Shown piece after piece: positions 27,958 through 36,813 of a stretch of DNA of 64,000 bases. The stretch is from Streptomyces nigrescens (lineage in GTDB: Bacteria; Actinomycetota; Actinomycetes; Streptomycetales; Streptomycetaceae). The notes beneath the pieces are model-generated. The model worked only from the letters and a program-made list of their open reading frames with translations. It ran no database searches and was not told the DNA's origin. Each line of letters begins with the position of its first letter. Within the stretch, counting starts at the first letter, position 1. The stretch spans positions 8,122,001 through 8,186,000 of the forward strand of contig AP026073.1 of the NCBI GenBank assembly GCA_024349765.1, in the 5' to 3' direction. Position numbers and translations under genes: made by a program.

Positions 27958-28273
27958 GCGCCCAGCCTGCCCGGCCGCGGCCCGCCGTGCCATGGGGTGG
28001 CCGGGGCAGGGGCGGTGGGGTTTTCCCCACCCCGCGCGCCGTGCGGCGGCCGGGCGACGGGCCGCCCCGACGCCTCGTGCGGTGGACCTTCCCGCAGGTC
28101 GTCGGCGCGACGCGGGGAGCGAGCGGGAAGGCGACCCGATTCGCGAGCCGATCCGCGACCCGGTACGGGGCGTTGGTGCAGGTTGATGCCGGTCTCGTTG
28201 TCCACAGCGGTGGACACGGCGCGCCGGCGGGACCTTATTGTGTGGCGATGCACAACGGGAGGGGCGAGTGGCG
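27958..28273. promoter_or_regulatory. Divergent region between kinase 2 and EccD-like gene: shared motif and DnaA-box palindrome
   Basis: The 316-bp region serves two divergent genes. GGGGTTTTCCCCACCCC is at 28017-28033, about 60 bp before the kinase start. TTGTCCACA, identical to the Streptomyces DnaA-box consensus, is at 28198-28206 and forms an inverted repeat TGTCCAC-N4-GTGGACA (28199-28216) about 60 bp before the EccD-like start. No gene is visible. Confidence 0.5.
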
Positions 28274-29422
28274 ATGGCGCGGGGCGACGAAGGCCTGGTA
28301 GTGACGCCGGAATCCGCCGTACGGCAGCCGGCTGACCCGGCGCCGCACGCCACCGGCACGGTGGCCGCCTCCCTCGACGTCCGCGGCTGGGGTTGGGGCG
28401 ACCGCAGCAGGACGTGGACGGCGGCGACGGCGAGCGTGCTGCTCGCGGCGGTCGCCGGGGTCTGTGCGCACAGCTGGTTCGGGGACGGCGCCGCCCTGGC
28501 GACCGGTATCGCCGCTGTCGTGGTCGCCGGGGCCGGAGCGGCCGTCGGCGTGCTCGCCGGGAGGGACGGACAGCGCGCCCCGGGTGCCGTGCGGAGCGGG
28601 CAGCACGCCCCGGCGGCCGCCCTGTTGCTGCTCGGCGGCACCCTCGGGGTGACCGCCGCCTGGCAGGCCGCCCCCGGTGGCGGCGCCCGGCTCGCCGCCG
28701 TCGGCCTCACCGCCGCGGCCGTGCTCGCGCTCCTCGGACTCTGCACGGCCGCGGGCCGCGCCGCCCTGACGGGCGCCGCGTCGGTCGCGCTCGCGGTCGG
28801 CGCGTGGGAGCTGGGACTGGCGCTGACCACCCCCGCCCGTACGGGAGTTGCGCTCGCCTTCGTCTCCGTACTGGTCCTCGGATACCTCCCCCGGCTCGCC
28901 CTGATGGCGGCAGGGCTGACCCGGCTCGACGACCAGCGCTCCGGCGGCACCCCGGTCAGCCGCCACCAGGTGGGGGCCGCCCTCGGCGGCGCACACCGGG
29001 AGCTCTCCCTGGCCACGGTGGCGACGGCCGTCTCGGCGGGGGCGGGCGGGGTGCTCGCGGTGCAGACCCCCGGCCTGTGGACGGTGCTCGCGGCGCTGCT
29101 GCTGAGCGTCGTCCTGTGCTCGCGGGCGCGGGCGTACCCGCTGGCGGTGGAGGTCGTCGCGCTGCTCGCGGCCGGCCTCGCGACGGCCGTCCGGCTGATC
29201 CTGCTCTGGGCCACCGACGGCGGCGCCCCGGCGTTCGCGCTGGCCGCCCTCGGGGTGCTGGCGGTGCTGCCCGCCGTGGTCCCGGCGATACGGGTGCCGG
29301 AGCCGCTGCGCACCCGGCTGCGGCGCTGGCTGGACCTGGCCGAGTCGGTGAGCGTGGCGGCGCTGATCCCGGTGGCCCTGGGCGCCTTCGGGCTCTACGG
29401 CCTGCTCTTCGGCGCGTCCTGA
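28274..29422 (+). CDS. EccD-like polytopic membrane protein (type VII secretion-related), no ubiquitin-like domain
   Basis: A 382-residue protein with about ten hydrophobic segments after a ~45-residue soluble N terminus. The pattern of segments and the block LATVATAVSAGAGGVLAVQTPGLWTVLAALLLSVVLCSRARAYPLAVEVVALLAAG resembles the membrane domain of EccD, the channel-ring component of ESX/type VII secretion systems. EccD normally starts with a ubiquitin-like domain of ~80 residues; I see none here. ATG at 28274 is chosen because GGGAGGGG lies 9 bp upstream; GTG at 28268 is the alternative. The next gene, 17 bp away, encodes a MinD/EspI-like ATPase, strengthening the link to ESX-type systems, but no WXG100, EccB, EccC or MycP gene is nearby. 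Assignment is moderate. Confidence 0.6.
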   Translation: MARGDEGLVVTPESAVRQPADPAPHATGTVAASLDVRGWGWGDRSRTWTAATASVLLAAVAGVCAHSWFGDGAALATGIAAVVVAGAGAAVGVLAGRDGQRAPGAVRSGQHAPAAALLLLGGTLGVTAAWQAAPGGGARLAAVGLTAAAVLALLGLCTAAGRAALTGAASVALAVGAWELGLALTTPARTGVALAFVSVLVLGYLPRLALMAAGLTRLDDQRSGGTPVSRHQVGAALGGAHRELSLATVATAVSAGAGGVLAVQTPGLWTVLAALLLSVVLCSRARAYPLAVEVVALLAAGLATAVRLILLWATDGGAPAFALAALGVLAVLPAVVPAIRVPEPLRTRLRRWLDLAESVSVAALIPVALGAFGLYGLLFGAS

Positions 29423-29439
29423 CCCGGAGGGATGACGGC

Positions 29440-31695
29440 ATGTCGGCTTCGGGAGCGCCTACGGGCGGGCCTATGGACGGGCCTATAGGCGGGCCTACGG
29501 GGGCGCAGGGGGATGCGGGTGCGGGGGCGGACGGTCGCCCGCGGACGTATGCGCGTGCGGGGGCGGATGCGGGCTCGCGGGCGGATGCGGGCACGTATCA
29601 GGAGACGGGGGCACGGAGAGTCGGGGGACCTGGGGGAGCGGGGGAGCACGGGGGCGGGACCGGATGGGAAGCAGGAGGGGACGTGGACGCGGTGACGGCG
29701 AGGGACGGGGCTGCGGGGGCGGGTGACGGCGCCCTTCCGGCGGCCGGGTCCGTGCCGACGGCGGAGTCCGGGCCGGCGGCGGAACAGCGGCCGGGTCAGG
29801 GTCAGGCGGCGGCCGGCGGGCAGGTGCCGAACGGCGGACAGGCGTCCAGCAGCGGTCAGCTGCCGAACGACGGTCAGCTGCCGAACGGCGGACAGGCGCA
29901 GTTCGGTGGCCAGGAGTCGGCACGTGGCCTGGAGTCGGTCGGCGGGCAGGGGTCGGCCGGCGGGCAGGAGTCGGCCGGGTGGCAGGGGTCGGGCGCCGTG
30001 GGTGCCGGACCGATGCCGGCGCCGGCGCAGCCTGCCGTCACCCCGCCCGCACCCGCAGCATCCCCGCCGGCATCCGCAGCATCCCCGCAGGTGCCCACCG
30101 CACCCCCACAGGCGCCCGTCCCGGGGCCGATGCCGGCGGCCGGGGCGATGGCCGCGCCGCCCGTCTACACCCCCACCCCCGTCCCCAGCCCCGCGCCCAT
30201 GTCCGCCCCCACCACCGACCAGGTCCCGGCTTCCGCTCCCGCTCCCGCGCCCGGCCGATACGGCCGGCCGGGGCCCGGGCTGCCGGCGCGGACGCCGGTC
30301 TCCGTTCCGCTCCTGCCGCCGGAACTGGCCGACGGCGGGCCGCGGCCGCGCCGTGGCGACCCGCTGGCCCGGCGTGCGGGACGCGCGCTGCGCCGGGTGT
30401 TCGCCTCGTCGCCGGCCGCCGAGACGGCCGCCGTCACACAGGCCGCCCAGGCCATCCAGCAGCCGGTGACGACCGGTCGGCAGATAGCCGTGTCGAGCAT
30501 CCGCGGTGGCGCCGGCAAGTCCACCGTCGCCGCCCTCCTGGCGCTCACCTACGCCCACTACCGGCCCGACCCCGTGCTCGCCGTGGAGGCCGACCCGGCG
30601 CTCGGCACGCTGCCGCACCGCCTCGGCGCCCGCGAGGTGCGCTGGTCCGGGACGGACCTGGCACAGATCGTCGATCCGTCGATGCTGATCACCGACCTGA
30701 CCGGCTATCTGCTGCCGTTCGCGGGCGGCGGCTGGCTGCTGCCCGGCAGCCAGGGCTCCATCGGCGCCCGCCTGGACCTCGACACCTACCGCATCGTGAT
30801 GACCTCCCTGCGCCGGCACTTCGCGGCCACGGTGGTGGACTGCGAGACGCTGCCCGCCGAGGTGGCGCGTACGGCGCTGGTGACGACGCAGGCGCGGGTG
30901 CTGGTCACCCCGGCGACCCCGGAGGGCGTCGCGGCCACCCGCTCCGTACTCAACTGGATCGGCGGGCTGCACCCCGGCCTGCTGCCCACCACGGTCGTCG
31001 TGCTCACGCACTCCTCGCCCGACAGCGGCGTCGACGTGCGCAAGGCCGCCGACCACCTCGGAGCCGGTGGCGCGGCGGTGCTGCCGCTGCCGTACGACCG
31101 CCATCTGGCGGCCGGCGGCGCCATCCGCACCGAGCTGCTCGGGGAGCGGACGCGGGAGGCGGCGGCCCGGATCGCGGCCGAGGCGATGGACCGCGCGGTC
31201 TCCCGGGACCCGATACGCCGACAGCACCAGGCCCGGCAGCCCGCCCACCAGCCGAGCCAGCCGGTCCACCAGCCCGGCCAGCCGAGCCACCCGGGCCAGC
31301 GGGCACAGCAGCCTGCCCACCAGCCGGGCCACCCGGTCCACCAACCGAGCCGGCAGCCGCAGCAGCAGAACGGACAGCCGCAGCAGCCACAACCGCATCA
31401 GTCACCAAGGGCACCTCACACCCAACAGGCACCTCAGGCCCCACAGGCAGCTCAGGCCCCACAGGCACCGCAGACCCACCAGATGCCTCAAACGCAGCAG
31501 ATGCCCCACCTCCATCCGGCGCCGACTCAGCCGCAGCAAGCACCTCCGCCCCACCAGCCGCCACCGATGTACGCACCCCCGGCGGCACCACCGGCCCAAG
31601 CCCCAGCACAGGCCCCGGCCGCACCCCCGAGCCCCGCTCCGGCACCCCCCGGCCCCGACCACCGCAGCCCCTTCGACGGCGGCCCGATCCGCTGA
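29440..31695 (+). CDS. MinD/ParA-like ATPase with long disordered N- and C-terminal arms (EspI-like)
   Basis: A 751-residue protein in three parts. Residues 1-330 are low complexity: Gly/Pro-rich repeats, a run of short GGQ-type repeats (about 125-190) and an Ala/Pro-rich stretch. Residues ~345-585 form a SIMIBI ATPase with the deviant Walker A RGGAGKST (~354), VEADPALGTLPHRLG, a Walker B-like VVDCETLPAEVARTA and VVVLTHSSPDSGVDV. Residues 590-751 are Gln/Pro/His-rich (HQPGQP, PQAPQA, APPPHQPPP). This layout recalls mycobacterial EspI and related partners of ESX secretion. ATG at 29440 has GGAGGG 8 bp upstream. Probably co-transcribed with the EccD-like gene. Base composition of the repeats is skewed from the neighbours. 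Confidence 0.75.
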   Translation: MSASGAPTGGPMDGPIGGPTGAQGDAGAGADGRPRTYARAGADAGSRADAGTYQETGARRVGGPGGAGEHGGGTGWEAGGDVDAVTARDGAAGAGDGALPAAGSVPTAESGPAAEQRPGQGQAAAGGQVPNGGQASSSGQLPNDGQLPNGGQAQFGGQESARGLESVGGQGSAGGQESAGWQGSGAVGAGPMPAPAQPAVTPPAPAASPPASAASPQVPTAPPQAPVPGPMPAAGAMAAPPVYTPTPVPSPAPMSAPTTDQVPASAPAPAPGRYGRPGPGLPARTPVSVPLLPPELADGGPRPRRGDPLARRAGRALRRVFASSPAAETAAVTQAAQAIQQPVTTGRQIAVSSIRGGAGKSTVAALLALTYAHYRPDPVLAVEADPALGTLPHRLGAREVRWSGTDLAQIVDPSMLITDLTGYLLPFAGGGWLLPGSQGSIGARLDLDTYRIVMTSLRRHFAATVVDCETLPAEVARTALVTTQARVLVTPATPEGVAATRSVLNWIGGLHPGLLPTTVVVLTHSSPDSGVDVRKAADHLGAGGAAVLPLPYDRHLAAGGAIRTELLGERTREAAARIAAEAMDRAVSRDPIRRQHQARQPAHQPSQPVHQPGQPSHPGQRAQQPAHQPGHPVHQPSRQPQQQNGQPQQPQPHQSPRAPHTQQAPQAPQAAQAPQAPQTHQMPQTQQMPHLHPAPTQPQQAPPPHQPPPMYAPPAAPPAQAPAQAPAAPPSPAPAPPGPDHRSPFDGGPIR

Positions 31696-31728
31696 TCGGG
31701 ATCATCGTTCACTGATCGGGATCATCGT
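31692..31728. repeat. 17-bp direct repeat with 20-bp period over the MinD-like stop codon
   Basis: CTGATCGGGATCATCGT occurs at 31692-31708 and 31712-31728. The first copy contains the stop codon of the MinD-like gene. GATCGGGATC is partly palindromic. It may be a terminator region, a duplication scar or a protein-binding site. Confidence 0.65.
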
Positions 31729-31983
31729 CCGCGGCTTCGCCCTCCGGAGCGCGCGGGCCCCGCGGAGACGGCCCGTTCGTCCGCTCCGTGAGACGGCTTC
31801 TGAGACAACCGGGCCCGCCGTCTACGCTGCCAGCCGCCCAGGTAGGGCGAAGTACGGACAAGCTCACCGTCCGCGACGACGCGGCTTCTCGGGGCGGGCC
31901 TACCAGGGCCTAGACTCCGGTTCGTACAGATCGCAGATCGTCGAAGTCGTTGAACAAGCGCAGTCAGGGAGCGAGGGGCGGAC
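31729..31983 (+). promoter_or_regulatory. nuoA2 upstream region with candidate -10
   Basis: About 255 bp without a gene precede the second nuo operon. TAGACT at 31911-31916 fits the -10 consensus TANNNT, but no good -35 is seen at the right distance. The downstream leader carries a direct AGATCGCAGATCGTC repeat (about 31927-31941). The nuoA2 GTG at 31984 is preceded by GAGGGGCG. Confidence 0.4.
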
Positions 31984-32385
31984 GTGCCGGACGCGACCGT
32001 ACGCACCACCGTCGCCGCGGACTACTTCCAGGGCTACTCGGTCGTCGGGATCATCGCCGTAATCGGTGTGCTCTTCGTCGCCGTCGCCTTCGGAGCCGGG
32101 CGGCTGCTGCGGCCTGTCGTACCGACGCCCGAGAAGATGCTGACGTACGAGTGCGGCGTGGACCCGGTCGGTGAGGGCTGGGCGCACACCCAGGTCCGCT
32201 ACTACGTCTACGCCTTCCTCTACGTCATCTTCGCCGTCGACTCGATCTTCCTGTTCCCCTGGGCGACGGTCTTCGCCGCCCCCGGTTTCGGCGGCGCGAC
32301 GCTCGTGGAGATGTTCATCTTCCTCGGGTTCCTCGCCGTCGGCCTGCTCTACGCATGGAAGAAGGGCGTCCTGGAATGGACGTGA
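31984..32385 (+). CDS. nuoA: NADH-quinone oxidoreductase subunit A paralogue (NuoA2)
   Basis: A 133-residue three-helix subunit and the first gene of the second complex I-like operon. The conserved cytoplasmic loop [42 protein letters not shown] contains the Cys (YECG) that is redox/conformation sensitive in complex I, plus the Glu/Asp of helix 2. The start is GTG at 31984. Its end overlaps nuoB2 by 10 bp. It is expected to sit at the junction between peripheral and membrane arms. Confidence 0.95.
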   Translation: MPDATVRTTVAADYFQGYSVVGIIAVIGVLFVAVAFGAGRLLRPVVPTPEKMLTYECGVDPVGEGWAHTQVRYYVYAFLYVIFAVDSIFLFPWATVFAAPGFGGATLVEMFIFLGFLAVGLLYAWKKGVLEWT

Positions 32386-33020
32386 CCCCCGCCGCCAACA
32401 GCTCCGCGGCCGCGGCCGGGGGCGCCGCGCCGGAATTCCTTCCGGAGCCGCGCCGCCTGGGCACCCTGGCCCGGCTCGCGCCCGAACCGATGAAGGTGGT
32501 CCTCAACTGGGGCCGCCGCTACAGCCTGTGGGTCTTCAACTTCGGGCTGGCCTGCTGCGCGATCGAGTTCATCGCCGCCTCCATGGCGCGCCACGACTTC
32601 ATCCGGCTCGGGGTGATCCCGTTCGCGCCCGGCCCGCGCCAGGCCGACCTGATGGTCGTCTCCGGCACGGTGACGGACAAGATGGCCCCGGCCGTCAAGC
32701 GCCTCTACGAGCAGATGCCCGAGCCCAAGTACGTCATCTCCTTCGGCGCCTGCTCCAACTGCGGCGGCCCCTACTGGGACTCGTACTCGGTCACCAAGGG
32801 CGTCGACCAGATCATCCCGGTCGACGTATACGTGCCGGGCTGCCCGCCGCGGCCGGAGGCGCTGCTCCAGGGCATCCTCAAGCTGCAGGAGAAGATCGCG
32901 CGCGAGTCCCTGGGGGAGCGGTATGCCCAGGGCGGCGCGGCCCGGCCTTCGGCGGCCGCCCTGCGCAGCGGCCTGGTGACGCCGCCCGCGCCGGCGCCCG
33001 CGGGGGAGGAGCCCCGATGA
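32376..33020 (+). CDS. nuoB: NADH-quinone oxidoreductase subunit B paralogue (NuoB2)
   Basis: A 214-residue subunit carrying the terminal [4Fe-4S] cluster N2 next to quinone. All four ligands are present: Cys60-Cys61 in [10 protein letters not shown], Cys126 in FGACSNCGG and Cys156 in [11 protein letters not shown]. The N-terminal ~25 residues and the C-terminal ~40 residues (Ala/Pro-rich) are variable additions. ATG at 32376 lies within the 3' end of nuoA2. Presence of an intact N2 site shows the second complex can still pass electrons to quinone even though nuoD, E, F and G are missing here. Confidence 0.95.
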   Translation: MDVTPAANSSAAAAGGAAPEFLPEPRRLGTLARLAPEPMKVVLNWGRRYSLWVFNFGLACCAIEFIAASMARHDFIRLGVIPFAPGPRQADLMVVSGTVTDKMAPAVKRLYEQMPEPKYVISFGACSNCGGPYWDSYSVTKGVDQIIPVDVYVPGCPPRPEALLQGILKLQEKIARESLGERYAQGGAARPSAAALRSGLVTPPAPAPAGEEPR

Positions 33021-34258
33021 GCGACCAGCCCCAGCGGCCCGATCAGCCTCAGCAGCCCGACCGGGCCAAGCCGGCTGACCGGTCCGAGCAGCAGCCCGAG
33101 GCCGTCGAGCCGGTCGAGTCCGCCGAGCCGACGGAGCCCGTTGAGCCCGTTGAGCCCGTCGTCGGGTGGCTGCCGCGGCCCGCGAGCGAGATCTTCGGCG
33201 CCGGAGCCACCGCGGAGCTGGCGTACGACCTGCTGACCGTCGACGTCCCGGTGGACGGCTGGCTCACCGCGCTGACCGCCGCCCGGGACGACCTCGGCTG
33301 CCGCTACTTCGACTGGCTCAGCGCCGTGGACGAGCCCGGCACCGGCTTCCGTATCTGCGCGCACCTCGCGGACGTCGCCCGCCCGGGCACCGTCCACCGG
33401 CTGGTCGTGCGGACCACGGTGCCGCACGACGCGGCCGCGCTGCCCACCGCCGTCGGCGTGTACGCGGGCGCGGGCTGGCACGAGCGCGAGACGCACGAGA
33501 TGTTCGGCGTCGACTTCACCGGCCACCCCCACCTCGTCCCGCTGCTCCTCCCGGAGGGCTTCGAGGGCCACCCGCTGCGCAAGGACTTCGTGCTGGCGGC
33601 GCGGGTGGCCAAGGCGTGGCCGGGGGCCAAGGAGCCGGGCGAATCGGAGCACGGCGGGCCCAAGCGCCGGCAGATGCTGCCGCCGGGCGTTCCCGACCCG
33701 AACGAGTGGGGTCCGCTGAAGGGCCAGCTCCCGCCCGCGCCGGCACGTCCGGCACGGGGGGCGCGGGCGGCCGGCGGCGCGGCGGGCGAGCGTCCGGCGC
33801 GGCGTACGCGGTCGGTGAGCGCGGGCTCGGCCAGCCAGCAGGCGGCCCAGGCCGCGTCGTCCGGGGCTTCCGCGGCCCCGGAGGCACCGGCGGCCCCGGC
33901 GGCCCCGGCGCGCGCCGAGCGGCCGGCCCGCCGTACCCGGTCCGCGAGCCAGGGCTCGGCCAGCCAGCAGCAGCCGGCGGAGAAGGCGGCACCCCCGGCG
34001 ACCACCGAACCTCCGGCGACCACCGAGGCCCCCGCGGCTCCGGCGGCCCCGCGCTCCTCCGACGCACCGTGGCACCACGCCCGCCCGGCATTCGACGAGT
34101 CGCAGAAGCAGGCCGAGCCGAAGCGGGAGCCGAAGCCGGAGCCGGAAGCCGAGCCCGAGCCGGAACCGCAGGCCGAGCCCGAGCCGCAGCAGAAGCCCGA
34201 GCCCGCCCCCGAGGCGAAGCCGCAGACCCACGACCCGGCAGGAGGCGACACCCCATGA
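33017..34258 (+). CDS. nuoC: NADH-quinone oxidoreductase subunit C paralogue (NuoC2) with long low-complexity tail
   Basis: A 413-residue protein in which only the middle (~50-210) is the NuoC 30-kDa domain: [56 protein letters not shown] and [17 protein letters not shown]. The first ~48 residues are Gln/Pro/Glu-rich. The last ~190 are Ala/Pro/Glu-rich and contain a duplicated block ERPARRTRS-x-S-GSASQQ, then [11 protein letters not shown]-type repeats. E. coli has NuoC fused to NuoD; here the extra length is disordered, not NuoD. ATG at 33017 overlaps the nuoB2 stop by 4 bp; nuoH2 overlaps its end by 4 bp. Confidence 0.92.
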   Translation: MSDQPQRPDQPQQPDRAKPADRSEQQPEAVEPVESAEPTEPVEPVEPVVGWLPRPASEIFGAGATAELAYDLLTVDVPVDGWLTALTAARDDLGCRYFDWLSAVDEPGTGFRICAHLADVARPGTVHRLVVRTTVPHDAAALPTAVGVYAGAGWHERETHEMFGVDFTGHPHLVPLLLPEGFEGHPLRKDFVLAARVAKAWPGAKEPGESEHGGPKRRQMLPPGVPDPNEWGPLKGQLPPAPARPARGARAAGGAAGERPARRTRSVSAGSASQQAAQAASSGASAAPEAPAAPAAPARAERPARRTRSASQGSASQQQPAEKAAPPATTEPPATTEAPAAPAAPRSSDAPWHHARPAFDESQKQAEPKREPKPEPEAEPEPEPQAEPEPQQKPEPAPEAKPQTHDPAGGDTP

Positions 34259-35223
34259 GCGACGCGCTCGACATCGCGCTGCGCCTCATCGCCGTCTTCG
34301 TCGTGTTCCTGGTGTTCCCGCTGGTCATCGGGCAGACCGAGCACAAGGTCATGGCCCATATGCAGGGCCGGCTCGGTCCGATGTACGCGGGCGGGTTCCA
34401 CGGCTGGGCGCAGCTGGTCGCCGACGGCGTGAAGTTCGCGCAGAAGGAAGACATCGTGCCAGCCGGCGCCGACCGGCGGATCTTCCAGCTCGCCCCGGCC
34501 GTCGCCCTGCTGCCGTACCTCCTGGTCCTGGTCGCCATCCCGATAGGGCCGCACAACGCCGTCGGGCAGGCCCTGGACGCGGGCATCTTCTTCGTCCTCG
34601 CCGTCATGGGCGTCGGGGTGCTCGGCTCGCTGATGGCCGGCTGGGCCTCGGCGAACAAGTTCTCGCTGCTCGGCGCCCTGCGGGCGGCCGCGCAGCTGCT
34701 CGCGTACGAGCTGCCGATGCTGCTCGCCGCGGCCTCCGTCGCGATGGCGGCCGGCACGCTCTCGCTGCCCGGCATCGTCGAGGCGTTCCACTGGTGGTGG
34801 GTGCCGTGGCAGATCGTCGGCGGCGTGGTGTTCTTCACCGCGGGCCTCGCCGAGCTGCAGCGGCCGCCGTTCGACATGCCGGTCGCCGACTCGGAGATCA
34901 TCTTCGGTGCGTACACCGAGTACACCGGCCTGCGGTTCGCCCTCTTCCTGCTCGCCGAGTACGCGGGCATCGTCGTTCTCTGCGCGCTGACCTCGGTGCT
35001 CTTCCTGGGCGGCTGGCACGGCCCGTTCGGCGCCGACGGCCTGGGCTGGCTGTGGACGCTGCTGAAGACCGCGCTGCTCGCCTTCGGCGTCATCTGGCTG
35101 CGGGTCACCTACCCGCGGCTGCGCGAGGACCAGCTGCAGAAGCTCGCCTGGACGGTGCTCATCCCGCTCGCGCTCGCCCAGATCGCCCTCACCGGCGTCG
35201 TCAAGGTGGTGATCTCGTCATGA
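34255..35223 (+). CDS. nuoH: NADH-quinone oxidoreductase subunit H paralogue (NuoH2)
   Basis: A 322-residue membrane subunit with the normal family length, unlike the long-tailed NuoH of the first operon. Signatures are [45 protein letters not shown] and the quinone-chamber loop [26 protein letters not shown]. This loop is ELQRPPFD in place of ETNRAPFD, i.e. Asn to Gln and Thr to Leu changes compared with the first NuoH. ATG at 34255 overlaps nuoC2; the stop overlaps nuoI2 (ATGA). Confidence 0.95.
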   Translation: MSDALDIALRLIAVFVVFLVFPLVIGQTEHKVMAHMQGRLGPMYAGGFHGWAQLVADGVKFAQKEDIVPAGADRRIFQLAPAVALLPYLLVLVAIPIGPHNAVGQALDAGIFFVLAVMGVGVLGSLMAGWASANKFSLLGALRAAAQLLAYELPMLLAAASVAMAAGTLSLPGIVEAFHWWWVPWQIVGGVVFFTAGLAELQRPPFDMPVADSEIIFGAYTEYTGLRFALFLLAEYAGIVVLCALTSVLFLGGWHGPFGADGLGWLWTLLKTALLAFGVIWLRVTYPRLREDQLQKLAWTVLIPLALAQIALTGVVKVVISS

Positions 35224-35819
35224 GCTTCCCCGGTTCCGGTCTCGCCAAGGGCCTGGCCGTCACCCTGCGGACGATGACGAAGCGTTCCGTCACCGCGCAG
35301 TACCCGGACGTCCAGCCCGACCTCGCGCCGCGCACCCGCGGCGTCATCGGGCTGTTCGAGGAGAACTGCACGGTCTGCATGCTGTGCGCCCGCGAGTGCC
35401 CCGACTGGTGCATCTACATCGACTCCCACAAGGAGACCGTGCCGCCGGCCGCGCCCGGAGGCCGTGAGCGCAGCCGGAACGTGCTCGACCGCTTCGCCAT
35501 CGACTTCGCACTGTGCATGTACTGCGGGATCTGCATCGAGGTCTGCCCCTTCGACGCGCTCTTCTGGTCACCGGAGTTCGAGTACGCCGAGACGGACATC
35601 CGCGACCTCACCCACGAGCGCGACAAGCTCCGCGAGTGGATGTGGACGGTGCCCGAGCCGCCGGCGCTCGACCCGGCGGCCGAGGAGCCCAAGGAGATCG
35701 CCGCCGCCCGTAAGGCCGCGGACAAACTCGCCGCCCAGCAGGCGGCCGAGGCCGCGGCGCAGAACGAGAACCAGAACGAGAACCAGAACCAGGCCCCGGA
35801 CACCGAGGAGGGGACGTGA
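35220..35819 (+). CDS. nuoI: NADH-quinone oxidoreductase subunit I paralogue (NuoI2)
   Basis: A 199-residue protein with two [4Fe-4S] motifs: [12 protein letters not shown] (Cys 50, 53, 56, 60) and [12 protein letters not shown] (Cys 99, 102, 105, 109), spaced exactly as in the first NuoI. The C-terminal ~55 residues are an Ala/Glu-rich helix ending in a [11 protein letters not shown] repeat. Without NuoEFG in this operon, these clusters are the likely entry point for electrons from another donor such as ferredoxin (inference). ATG at 35220 overlaps nuoH2 and the end overlaps nuoJ2. Confidence 0.95.
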   Translation: MSFPGSGLAKGLAVTLRTMTKRSVTAQYPDVQPDLAPRTRGVIGLFEENCTVCMLCARECPDWCIYIDSHKETVPPAAPGGRERSRNVLDRFAIDFALCMYCGICIEVCPFDALFWSPEFEYAETDIRDLTHERDKLREWMWTVPEPPALDPAAEEPKEIAAARKAADKLAAQQAAEAAAQNENQNENQNQAPDTEEGT

Positions 35820-36445
35820 CGCTCGCCGCCACGGCCGCCGGGCACGGCTTCCTGTCGCCCACCGGCGTCGAGATCGCGTTCCTGCTCGTCGGCATCGGCA
35901 CCCTGGGGGCGGCCGTCATCACCGTCACCACCCGGCAGCTGGTGCACGCCGCCCTCTGGCTGGTCGTCGCGCTCGGCGGGGTCGCGGTCGAATACCTCCT
36001 GCTCACGGCCGAGTTCATCGCCTGGGTGCAGGTGCTCATCTACGTCGGTTCCGTGGTCGTCCTGCTGCTCTTCGGGCTGATGCTGACCAAGGCGCCCATC
36101 GGGCGCTCCCCGGACGCCGATTCCGGCAACCGCTGGGCCGCGCTCGTGGTCGCGCTCGCCGCGGCCGCCGCCCTGGTCTGGGTCGTCGTCGACGCCTTCC
36201 GCGCCACCTGGATCGACTTCGGCGGGGCCGTCCAGGGCTCCGCCGAGGCCTCCGGCCGCAGCCTCTTCCAGTACTGGGTGCTGCCCTTCGAGGCGCTGTC
36301 CGTGCTGCTGCTCGCCGCGCTCGTCGGGGCGATCGTGCTGTCCCGCAGGGGCGGTGAGGGCAGGGCCCCGGCGGCCGCCCTGAAGGACGGCGCGGCCCGC
36401 GTCTTCGGAGCCCCCGCCACCACCCCACGAGAGGAGCAGCGCTGA
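35816..36445 (+). CDS. nuoJ: NADH-quinone oxidoreductase subunit J paralogue (NuoJ2)
   Basis: A 209-residue membrane subunit with five helices: [42 protein letters not shown] and the conserved [21 protein letters not shown] stretch are diagnostic. Its cytoplasmic tail is only ~40 residues, far shorter than in the first NuoJ. GTG at 35816 overlaps the nuoI2 stop by 4 bp; its stop shares a base with the nuoK2 start (TGATG). Confidence 0.93.
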   Translation: MTLAATAAGHGFLSPTGVEIAFLLVGIGTLGAAVITVTTRQLVHAALWLVVALGGVAVEYLLLTAEFIAWVQVLIYVGSVVVLLLFGLMLTKAPIGRSPDADSGNRWAALVVALAAAAALVWVVVDAFRATWIDFGGAVQGSAEASGRSLFQYWVLPFEALSVLLLAALVGAIVLSRRGGEGRAPAAALKDGAARVFGAPATTPREEQR

Positions 36446-36813
36446 TGCACCTCGCCTATCCGGCCGTCCTCGCCGTCCTCCTCTTCTGCACCGGTCTGTA
36501 CGGCGTGCTCGCCCGCCGCAACGCGATCCTGGTGCTGATGTCCGTCGAGCTGATGCTCAACGCCGTCAACCTCAACCTCGTCGCCTTCGACGTCTGGCTG
36601 CGCGACACCCTGCACGCCGGCCAGGCTCTCACCCTCTTCACCATCGCCATCGCCGCCGCCGAGATCGGCATCGGCCTGGCGATCGTGCTGCTCGTCTACC
36701 GCAACCGCGGCAGCTCCGACATCGACCGGCTCCGTGACCTCGCCGAGCGGCCGGACGGCACCGACGCCGACGGGACCCCGCAGCCGGACACCAAGGCGGA
36801 GGCCACCGCGTGA
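36445..36813 (+). CDS. nuoK: NADH-quinone oxidoreductase subunit K paralogue (NuoK2)
   Basis: A 122-residue three-helix subunit. The conserved acidic helices read [19 protein letters not shown] and [19 protein letters not shown]. It has ~25 additional polar residues at the C terminus compared with the first NuoK. ATG at 36445 is preceded by GAGAGGAGCAGC. It overlaps nuoL2 by 4 bp. Confidence 0.95.
   Translation: MHLAYPAVLAVLLFCTGLYGVLARRNAILVLMSVELMLNAVNLNLVAFDVWLRDTLHAGQALTLFTIAIAAAEIGIGLAIVLLVYRNRGSSDIDRLRDLAERPDGTDADGTPQPDTKAEATA

Noticed and set aside
26692-29313. N-terminal extension of kinase 2 to 29313
   Set aside because: The extra ~450 residues are Ala/Pro/Ser/Arg-rich antisense of the EccD-like gene; the real protein begins at 27957.
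30001-30260. Short repeats in the MinD-like gene as a separate mobile or regulatory element
   Set aside because: They stay in frame and encode Pro/Ala/Gln-rich protein, so they belong to the coding sequence.
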